Shown here piece after piece: positions 7,775 through 15,157 of a stretch of 29,149 nt of DNA. The position numbers and the translations under genes are program-made. Origin of the DNA: a virus. The first letter of the stretch is position 1. Each line of letters starts with the position of its first letter. Under the pieces are notes generated by a model. That model was not told the origin of the DNA. It saw nothing but the letters and a program-made list of their open reading frames with translations, and searched no databases. Location: IMG/VR virus record IMGVR_UViG_3300032073_000164, positions 1-29,149 of that record. One strand, written 5' to 3'.

Positions 7775-8536
7775 ATGGCAGTAAATATAAACACAGTATA
7801 CACTACAGTCTTGTATATATTAAACAAAGAACAAAGAGGTTATATTACTCCTAGTGAATTTAACAGCTTAGCTGTTCAAGTTCAAAACGAAATATTTGAA
7901 TCGTATTTTCCTAATGGAAATCAATTAAATCGTCAAAACCAAAACAATACTCAAAATGATACAGAGTTCTTTAACATGTTTAAAGACACTGCTTATAAGC
8001 TTTATCCTTTTGAAAGAGATGCTTCTTTTACGTATAATACGATTAATGGTGGTTGGTATTTTAATAATTTAAATTTAATATTTAAAATAGGTGAAATAAT
8101 ATCTACATATAATGGCCAACCTCAGAACAATTCAATAACGCAACTTGTTAGTAAAAAAGACTTTGATAAAATAACAAGATCAAAATTAACTGCTCCAACT
8201 AAAAAATATCCTATAGCTTTTACAACTCAATCAACGAGCAATATAACTCCATTTTCTAATTCTGTTTTATTGTTAAAAGTGGATCCTTTACCTGACTCGC
8301 TTAATGTAAATTGTGTTTTTAAACCAACTGATCCACAATGGGGATTTACTCCAGGGGCAATGGGTCAATATATATATAGTCCAGCAACATCTGTTGACTT
8401 TGAATTAGATATTTCAGAGCAAACTAATTTAATAACAAATATATTAAAATATGCTGGAGTTGTAGTAAACGATGCTACAGTAATACAAGTTGCAGAACAA
8501 GAAGCTAAGTCTGTAGAAATTAATACAAAATCTTAA
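7775..8536 (+). CDS. Portal-proximal ring/adaptor protein
   Basis: This 253-residue protein is probably a head-tail connector stacked under the portal. The N-terminus has the pattern VLYILNKEQRGYITPSEFN followed by a helix ending in EIFESYFPNGNQ. I recognise this as the conserved opening of a structural protein found between the capsid and tail-tube genes of Bacteroidetes podoviruses. The middle (residues 85-205) is beta-rich, with KVDPLPDSLNVNCVFKPTDP. The C-terminal helix (QTNLITNILKYAGVVVNDAT) is typical of adaptor proteins. It starts 14 bases after the second hairpin and its stop lies four bases before the next ATG, so it begins the tail operon. The function is inferred from neighbours and recalled family resemblance. 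Confidence 0.75.
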   Translation: MAVNINTVYTTVLYILNKEQRGYITPSEFNSLAVQVQNEIFESYFPNGNQLNRQNQNNTQNDTEFFNMFKDTAYKLYPFERDASFTYNTINGGWYFNNLNLIFKIGEIISTYNGQPQNNSITQLVSKKDFDKITRSKLTAPTKKYPIAFTTQSTSNITPFSNSVLLLKVDPLPDSLNVNCVFKPTDPQWGFTPGAMGQYIYSPATSVDFELDISEQTNLITNILKYAGVVVNDATVIQVAEQEAKSVEINTKS

Positions 8537-8540
8537 ATAA

Positions 8541-9770
8541 ATGAGTTTAGTAACAGAAACAAATCAACAGTACTATCAAGGTGCTCAGGTTTTTATTTCA
8601 AACGGTTCGGCCTCTGAAACATTTACAACTACTTTTGATACAAATTTAGTTTTTGGATCTTTTGATCCAGCACAAACTAACTATGCATTAAATAACTTCA
8701 AGCTATACACTAGTGCTACAGGTTTACCAGGCAGCTTTACGGAATATATAACAACATACACTATATCTAATAATGGTATTACGATAGCAGGATTAGCAAA
8801 TAATACGTACGTAGTAGTTCAATTAAAAACTTTAAGCGGTGGTAATTATGGTGACTCTGCTGCTGGAACTGGTTTTGATGCTTTTGGAAATACTGTAGAA
8901 GAAAATTATGGTAGTTATGAGTATATATCTCTTAATGACGCTATAGAAAATTTTATGGTTGGATATGTTGGTGATGGTAAAATATTACAAAATGCCAAAA
9001 AATCTGATGTATTGTTTTTTGCAAAAAGATCTTTACAAGAGTTTAGCTATGATACACTAAAAAGTATACACTCTCAGGAATTAAATATACCTCCAAGTTT
9101 AAGCCTACCATTACCTCAAGACTATGTAAACTACGTAAGCGTTTGCTACATAGATCAATTAGGTGTTAAAAGACCTATATATCCAGCTAGCAATCTAACT
9201 ACAAGTCCTTACGAAAATCCAATACAAGACGCGCAGGGGGTGCCTACTCAAGATAATTTTGGTGAAAACTTAGAAGGAACTTCTATAACAGAAAATAGAT
9301 GGAAAACAGCTAACGACAAAATAATAAGCCAAACTTTTTTTAACAATATAGATGATTATGCTTATTGGGCTAATTATTATGGATTTGACAATAGCATTTT
9401 TTACGGTCAACAATACGGTCTAGAACCTCAATACGCGCAAGTAAACGGCTGGTTTAACATGAATTCAAGAGAAGGTAAGATAAGTTTTTCAAGTAGCCTA
9501 GTAGGTAAGTTAATAGTACTAGAGTATATATCAGACGGCCTTGCTCATGAAGTTGATTCTAAGATACCTAAGATGGCCGAGGACGCATTGTACGCGTCAA
9601 TTCTTTACAACATAGTGTCTACAAGATCTGGTCAACAAGAATATGTTGTTCAGAGATTAAAAAGAGATAGATCAGCTAAGCTTAGAAATGCTAAAATAAG
9701 ATTATCTAACATAAAACTTGACGAAATAGTTCAAGTTATGCGTGGTAAATCTAAATGGATAAAACACTGA
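8541..9770 (+). CDS. Ring/tail-stabilisation protein with extra N-terminal beta domain
   Basis: This 409-residue protein is probably the second connector ring of the tail. Residues about 133-409 carry the recognisable core. It starts with SLNDAIENFMVGYVGDGKIL, then FAKRSLQEFSYDTLKSIHSQ, then PPSLSLPLPQDYVNYVSVCY. The C-terminal helix (KMAEDALYASILYNIVS) ends in a basic tail. This part resembles connector proteins of Bacteroidetes podoviruses, functional counterparts of the T7 gp11 region. Residues about 1-115 are a separate beta-sandwich-like region rich in Thr, Ser, Asn and Gly (for example LVFGSFDPAQTNYALNNFKL) that looks like an added domain, possibly exposed on the tail surface. The gene lies four bases after the previous stop and seven bases before the next ATG. 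Confidence 0.75.
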   Translation: MSLVTETNQQYYQGAQVFISNGSASETFTTTFDTNLVFGSFDPAQTNYALNNFKLYTSATGLPGSFTEYITTYTISNNGITIAGLANNTYVVVQLKTLSGGNYGDSAAGTGFDAFGNTVEENYGSYEYISLNDAIENFMVGYVGDGKILQNAKKSDVLFFAKRSLQEFSYDTLKSIHSQELNIPPSLSLPLPQDYVNYVSVCYIDQLGVKRPIYPASNLTTSPYENPIQDAQGVPTQDNFGENLEGTSITENRWKTANDKIISQTFFNNIDDYAYWANYYGFDNSIFYGQQYGLEPQYAQVNGWFNMNSREGKISFSSSLVGKLIVLEYISDGLAHEVDSKIPKMAEDALYASILYNIVSTRSGQQEYVVQRLKRDRSAKLRNAKIRLSNIKLDEIVQVMRGKSKWIKH

Positions 9771-9776
9771 AATTAA

Positions 9777-12700
9777 ATGGCTAAATCTGAAAATACTTTT
9801 TTAAAGTCTAAGATGAACAAAGACTTAGACGCTCGAATAATTAGTTCTAATGAGTATAGAAACGCATTAAACGCTCAAGTTAGCAAGTCTGAAGGAAAAA
9901 GCGTTGGTTCTTTAGAGAATGTTTTAGGCAATAGCTTAGTGTCTAATGTAGCTGCACACACGGGAATCAGTGGACTTTACTGTATTGGTCATGTTGAAGA
10001 TGATGCTAATAGTAATATGTATTTATTTTTTACTAACTACTTAGATCCTGATCCTGAACAATTATCTTACGATCCCAACGCTAAAAATTTTATTATAAGA
10101 TATAATACATCTACTACATTAGGTTCTTTAATCACTCTAGTACAGGGTTCTTTTTTGAATTTTTCTAAAACACATCCTATATATGGTGTTAATATAATTG
10201 AAAATTTATTATTTTGGACAGATAATAGAAATCAACCTAGAAAAATAAATGTAGATTTAGCTAATCCAACAAATATTACTACACCAATTTATTACACGCT
10301 TGAAGATCAAATATCTGTAGCTAAATATAACCCCTACAGCTCAATAGAGTTATATGTTGAAAGCAAAGAATCTACATCTAATACAGTCAAGTATGAGACA
10401 ACTATGAAAGATGTTACTAGTAAGTTTTATCCTAATGGTGGTGTTGCAAAGTTAAACGCTCCCGCTGCTTTAGGGTCAACTAGTTTTATAGTTAAAAACT
10501 TAAAAGGATATATAGCTCAAGATCAATCGCCTAGCGCCTATGATGCGGGCGCTAACGTGTCTTACGTAGATACTTTAGGTAATATAATCCCAATACCTTC
10601 AGCTTACGTTAATACTGTTTCGTTCTCCGCAGCAGCTGGCGGCAATCCAGCACTATGGACTGTTAATATATTAGGAGCAACTATACCCTCTGCATTAAAC
10701 ACTAATACAGAAATAGTTTTTAACTACAATAAATATTACGAAAAAGATTTTGCAGGTGATGATACTTATTTAGAAGATAAGTTTGTAAGATTTGCTTACA
10801 GATTTAAATTTGTAGATAATGAATATTCTTTATTCTCAACTTTTACGCAGTCTGCATTTATACCTAGACAAGATGGTTATTTCATGTACGTAAAAGATGA
10901 TGCAAGGGGAATGCCTGAGCTAGACGATCAATCAGAAGCCTATAGAAGTACTATAGTCTCTTTTGTAGAAAACAAAGTAGATAAAATACAATTAAGAATA
11001 CCATTACCTTTTAAAAATTATGAATTAAAAGATAAACTTCTATTAAAAGCTATTGATATATTATATAGAGAATCTGATCAAACAACTGTAAAAGTAATTG
11101 ACACAATAGAAGAGCAAGAAATTTTTAATCAATCAGCTAACTGTACTGTAAGAACAACTACCGCGTCTAGTAACAAAGTTTTAGTAGATAATGTAAAAGG
11201 AGGTATAAATGTAGGTAGTTACGTAACGGGTTTTGGTATAACTACAAATATAACAGTAACTGCTTACCAACCTGATAATCCAAATATTAACCCTAGTACA
11301 TCTGGCGAAATAACTTTAAGCTCAAATGTTTCTTTAGCAGCCAATGTAGAATTAACTATAGGTGAACCTGAGTATTTTAAATATGATTATCAGTCTCAAA
11401 AACCTTTTAAAACTTTACCAGAAAAAGACTTAATAAGAGTTTATGATAAAACGCCTGTTAGAGCTTTAGCTCAAGAAGTTGCAGGAAATAGAGTTATATA
11501 TGGTAATTTTTTAAACAAGCACACAGCACCTAAATCTATAGATTATCAAACCGCTATTACTACTAAATCTGAATTCAACACATTAGAATCTCAAGGCGAT
11601 GCTGTCGGTCCTATTGCAGTTGGATCTACTACAATTGTTTTGACTAATATAAAAAGAGGAGATGTAGTTGTTGGAATGGTAGTTATATGTGATGGAGTAC
11701 CGGAAGGTACTTTAGTTACAAGCGTGAACATCGCAGCTAACACTACTATAACAATAAATAATCCAACTACAGCTGTAATAGCTAATTTGCAATTAGTTTT
11801 ATTAGTTCCAGGTAGTGATATACAAAAAACAACCAGCAAAATAGAGTATCCAAATTCTAGTGTAAAAACAAATAGAAACTACCAAATAGGTATTGTATTG
11901 TCTGATAGATACGGTAGACAATCAGGAACTATTTTATCAAATAACCAAACAAGTATAACGCTTCCCAATGGAGCAAGTTTTAAAGGTGATACTGCTTACT
12001 CTCCTTATAATGACGAAAACATAGATAACGATAGTTGGCCTGGAAATTCTATAAAAGTTTTATTTAATAATGTTATAGGACAAGAAAAAAATCCTCAACT
12101 AGCACTGCCAGGAGTTTACAACAGCGACACCTCAAGCCTTGATTACAATCCATTAGGTTGGTACAGCTTTAAAGTAGTTGTAAAGCAAACAGAGCAAGAT
12201 TATTATAATGTATATCTTCCAGGTATTATGTCTTCTTATCCTGAAGATCAATCGTTAGAGATTGGCGAAACTTCTCATGCTGTTTTAATAAGTGATAATA
12301 TAAATAAAGTACCAAGAGATTTAGTTGAAGTAGGACCGCAGCAAGATCAATTTAGATCATCAGTTACACTATTTGGTAGAGTTCAAAACTCTTCAACAAA
12401 TGTTTCTACAGCACTAACAAACTTAGGGTTAAGTAATGAACAGTATTACCCAGGTAGAACTTCTGATTTTGCTTCAACAGTTGCAACTGTTAGAGATTTA
12501 TTTAACTATGATTTTAGTGAACCACCTCAGCCTGATTTTTTCCCTCAATTTTACTCATTAGATTCAAACCCATATATAGCAAGAATAAACACAGCTAATA
12601 AAATAGGTCAAATTTCTAATGTTAATTTTACGTCTGTTAGTGGGCTAGTTTCTACAGCAAACACAGCCGGCTCAAGTACTATACAACTAGGTAACATTTC

Positions 12701-15122
12701 AGGTGATGTTTCTAGTTTAACTGCGGGTGATATAGTTCAAGGCCCTGGATATCCAAATGATTTAATTTTAGTTAGTTTTACAAATACTCAAGCTGGTCCT
12801 GCTAACGTTCCTTTAACCGGTAGTTTTACGGGAACTCAAATAGCTATAACTGGGGGATCAGTGCTTCAAGTACAGGTCGGTATGCAAGTTACATTGAATA
12901 CAGGAACAGGTACAATACCTGATGGAACTATAGTAGTTAATATAGATCCACCGCCTAATGCAAACGCACTTGAGTTGAATAATTCTGTTATTTTGTCAGG
13001 AAGTGATACTTTAAATTTTACAAAACCAGCTCAAGTCGTAGTAAATCAACCTGTTAGTCAGGCAATAGGTGATTCTGTTTTTATATATAGCTCTTCTACC
13101 CCAGGGATACAATATTTAGCTGTTTACGAAACAAAACCAACGGAAAGTTTATTAGATATATTCTGGGAAACTTCTACAACTGGATTAGTAAAAAGTATAA
13201 ATGATATTATATTAAATGAAAACACAGGAGGACAAGGAGCGGCAGGTTTAAACCAATTTAATGATTCTCCTTTTTTAGAAAGTTTAACTTTTTCTGGCTC
13301 TGAGCCTAAGCCAAGTATATTAACTGGGCCTGTTTATTTAGTTGATAATTTTGGAGTTCAAATAACAAGCGGCATTGACACTCCTTTGACTCTAGAAAGT
13401 GTCGTTGATGGATATAATACAGACGTGCAAACAGCATATGATCAAGGACCTTGTTTTGCTTTTACGGAAACTGGTTCTAGTACTAATCAATTTAACTTAA
13501 CGATAGACTCTGGTTTCGTAGGTAGCTTAGGTACTAATCAAACAAATTCTATTTGGTTTGGCACAGATCCTTTACTAAGAACGTTTACTTTTACTTTTTC
13601 TGCTGTAGTAAATGGATTACCTTTTAATCAAAGTTTTATATCTGTATTAGGTAACGTAGCTCCACACATTCCAACAGGTATAGGCGCATCTATGAAAGTT
13701 TTAATACCTGAAACTACCAACGTTATTAAGGTTTATGATGCAGATGATAGCGCGTCGAGTATTTTAGTTGGTGAAAATGTAGAAGGTGTAGGAATTCCTC
13801 TTAACACCGTAACTGTTGGTTCTGGTTTTTCAGCTCCTGGAGGCTTTGGCTTTGCTTTGCCTTTAGTAAACACTGTTTCCTTATCAACAACTAGTGAGCA
13901 TTATGCTTGGGCAAATGCATATTTGATAATTGGGCATGAACTAAATTCTCAACTTTCTGAATACCAAACACCGCAAACCCCTTTATATACACAGCCTGGA
14001 ACTTATTTAGTTTCTAAAACAACACTTGCAAACGGAAATATAGAATGTACATGGAGTAAAGAAATGAGTTTTTTGGGAGCTGATCAATCTCAAGGTGGAG
14101 GTATACAATTAAGACAACCTGCTAGCTTAGAAGTAAATAATAGTTCAACAGTTTCTAGTGGTACAGAAATTAATGTTTTAGATTCTGTTTTATGGGATTC
14201 GTGCCCTACACCAACTATATTTCCTTACTTGCTTGCCGTCGGTGATAATCTTGGAGCTCAACCTATGGAGATAAAAGATTTAGGTTTATTGAAAGCTGTA
14301 AATGGCGCTGGATGGAAAAATACAACTTTATTTTCTGGTAACAATAACTCTTATAAAGATTTAACTTTTGAAATAATAGAACAAAAAGGTAGTAATGGAA
14401 ATGACGTAGAACACTTTGCTTTAGAACAAAACAATCAAAGTTTTAATTCAGATAGACAAGCAACTATACCTTTAATAAATCAGGATTTTGAAAATCCAAA
14501 TATGCCTGCTGATCTTTATACTATAACGTATAGAGTTTCTGATCCTGATGATTTTGTAGATTGCTCTGTTAAAGTAAACATGGGAATAAACATTAGTGAA
14601 GTTCAACAGTGGAATTTTCACGCTTGCTTTAGTACTAATTGTACACCAGGTGAATTTACAGGTGTTTGTGTAGATTACAAAATAATAACATTAAAAATGG
14701 TTAGACCAGGGGGTGATTGGCTTTTTGGAGATGGAAGTAATGGCTACTATGCATATGTAGCTGGGGCTGATGGAAATGGTCAATTCCCGGCTTGGGATCA
14801 TTTATTAGCTAATAGTTCAGGCGCTAATATAACCATTCGTCAAGACCAAGTTCCTTTTGAACCTAGTACTGGTGCTTGTGGGTGGATAGGTCCTAAGCAG
14901 AGTCTTCAAGATGTTTTAAATCCTCCAGGTTATCCTTTTCCTCAATTATTTACTGCAATTGTTGCTGCCGGTGGAAGCGCAACACAAGGATTGTGCGGAA
15001 CTGATTGTTTTGTGCAAGGTGGAGGACCAAATGCTCCTGTCTTTACACTAGAAGCAGGACAAGGCACTTCGATACCTATAGATCCACCACCTAGTAATTT
15101 TGTATTTACGTACCAAGAATGA
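9777..15122 (+). CDS. Large tail-tube/muzzle-type protein with inserted beta modules
   Basis: This 1781-residue protein is probably the main part of the tail tube or muzzle. Residues about 6-50 hold the conserved opening LKSKMNKDLDARIISSNEYR followed by SKSEGKSVGSLENVLGN. Residues about 132-160 carry a YWTD-propeller-like strand (LLFWTDNRNQPRKINVD). Other core blocks are FVRFAYRFKFVDNEYSLFS (near 335) and GWYSFKVVVKQTEQDYYNVY (near 793). Between core blocks sit small Thr/Val/Gly-rich beta modules at residues about 459-530, 608-679, 959-1016, 1017-1088 and 1312-1388. Residues about 1185-1305 look like an Ig- or cadherin-like domain. The C-terminal ~200 residues are cysteine-rich (HACFSTNCTPGEFTGVC) and may be an exposed tip. 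There are no catalytic motifs. The identification is by recalled family resemblance and position; host contact by the extensions is inference. Confidence 0.75.
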   Translation: MAKSENTFLKSKMNKDLDARIISSNEYRNALNAQVSKSEGKSVGSLENVLGNSLVSNVAAHTGISGLYCIGHVEDDANSNMYLFFTNYLDPDPEQLSYDPNAKNFIIRYNTSTTLGSLITLVQGSFLNFSKTHPIYGVNIIENLLFWTDNRNQPRKINVDLANPTNITTPIYYTLEDQISVAKYNPYSSIELYVESKESTSNTVKYETTMKDVTSKFYPNGGVAKLNAPAALGSTSFIVKNLKGYIAQDQSPSAYDAGANVSYVDTLGNIIPIPSAYVNTVSFSAAAGGNPALWTVNILGATIPSALNTNTEIVFNYNKYYEKDFAGDDTYLEDKFVRFAYRFKFVDNEYSLFSTFTQSAFIPRQDGYFMYVKDDARGMPELDDQSEAYRSTIVSFVENKVDKIQLRIPLPFKNYELKDKLLLKAIDILYRESDQTTVKVIDTIEEQEIFNQSANCTVRTTTASSNKVLVDNVKGGINVGSYVTGFGITTNITVTAYQPDNPNINPSTSGEITLSSNVSLAANVELTIGEPEYFKYDYQSQKPFKTLPEKDLIRVYDKTPVRALAQEVAGNRVIYGNFLNKHTAPKSIDYQTAITTKSEFNTLESQGDAVGPIAVGSTTIVLTNIKRGDVVVGMVVICDGVPEGTLVTSVNIAANTTITINNPTTAVIANLQLVLLVPGSDIQKTTSKIEYPNSSVKTNRNYQIGIVLSDRYGRQSGTILSNNQTSITLPNGASFKGDTAYSPYNDENIDNDSWPGNSIKVLFNNVIGQEKNPQLALPGVYNSDTSSLDYNPLGWYSFKVVVKQTEQDYYNVYLPGIMSSYPEDQSLEIGETSHAVLISDNINKVPRDLVEVGPQQDQFRSSVTLFGRVQNSSTNVSTALTNLGLSNEQYYPGRTSDFASTVATVRDLFNYDFSEPPQPDFFPQFYSLDSNPYIARINTANKIGQISNVNFTSVSGLVSTANTAGSSTIQLGNISGDVSSLTAGDIVQGPGYPNDLILVSFTNTQAGPANVPLTGSFTGTQIAITGGSVLQVQVGMQVTLNTGTGTIPDGTIVVNIDPPPNANALELNNSVILSGSDTLNFTKPAQVVVNQPVSQAIGDSVFIYSSSTPGIQYLAVYETKPTESLLDIFWETSTTGLVKSINDIILNENTGGQGAAGLNQFNDSPFLESLTFSGSEPKPSILTGPVYLVDNFGVQITSGIDTPLTLESVVDGYNTDVQTAYDQGPCFAFTETGSSTNQFNLTIDSGFVGSLGTNQTNSIWFGTDPLLRTFTFTFSAVVNGLPFNQSFISVLGNVAPHIPTGIGASMKVLIPETTNVIKVYDADDSASSILVGENVEGVGIPLNTVTVGSGFSAPGGFGFALPLVNTVSLSTTSEHYAWANAYLIIGHELNSQLSEYQTPQTPLYTQPGTYLVSKTTLANGNIECTWSKEMSFLGADQSQGGGIQLRQPASLEVNNSSTVSSGTEINVLDSVLWDSCPTPTIFPYLLAVGDNLGAQPMEIKDLGLLKAVNGAGWKNTTLFSGNNNSYKDLTFEIIEQKGSNGNDVEHFALEQNNQSFNSDRQATIPLINQDFENPNMPADLYTITYRVSDPDDFVDCSVKVNMGINISEVQQWNFHACFSTNCTPGEFTGVCVDYKIITLKMVRPGGDWLFGDGSNGYYAYVAGADGNGQFPAWDHLLANSSGANITIRQDQVPFEPSTGACGWIGPKQSLQDVLNPPGYPFPQLFTAIVAAGGSATQGLCGTDCFVQGGGPNAPVFTLEAGQGTSIPIDPPPSNFVFTYQE
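11151..11366 (+). repeat. Beta module copy 1 (protein-level repeat in the muzzle protein)
   Basis: Residues 459-530. Strand KVLVDNVKGGINVGSYVTG is followed by GFGITTNITVT, a Pro/Asn-rich loop, then EITLSSNVSLAANVELTIG. It shares the strand, hydrophobic-G, V-x-G-x-G-I-x-x-x-T-x-V, then T-L-S-x and A-x-V-x-L order with the other copies. Similarity is at the protein level only. Confidence 0.5.
11598..11814 (+). repeat. Beta module copy 2
   Basis: Residues 608-679. This is the clearest copy: VGSTTIVLTNIKRGDVVVGM, then DGVPEGTLVTSVN, then TTITINNPTTAVIANLQLVL. It lies between two muzzle core segments, so it reads as an insertion. Confidence 0.6.
12651..12824 (+). repeat. Beta module copy 3
   Basis: Residues 959-1016. 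AGSSTIQLGNISGDVSSLTA is followed by GDIVQGPGYPNDLILVSF and a short last strand. It directly abuts copy 4, giving a tandem pair. Confidence 0.45.
12825..13040 (+). repeat. Beta module copy 4
   Basis: Residues 1017-1088. TGTQIAITGGSVLQVQVGMQ leads to TGTIPDGTIVVNIDPPPN and then ALELNNSVILSGSDTLNF, the same three-part order as copy 2. Confidence 0.5.
13710..13940 (+). repeat. Beta module copy 5
   Basis: Residues 1312-1388. NVIKVYDADDSASSILVGEN precedes VEGVGIPLNTVTVGSGF and the closing strand NTVSLSTTSEHYAWANAYLI. The V-x-G-V-G-I-P centre matches the module; the first loop is longer. Confidence 0.5.
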
Positions 15123-15157
15123 GTGTAATTTATATAAAAAATAAGTAATAATTAAAC

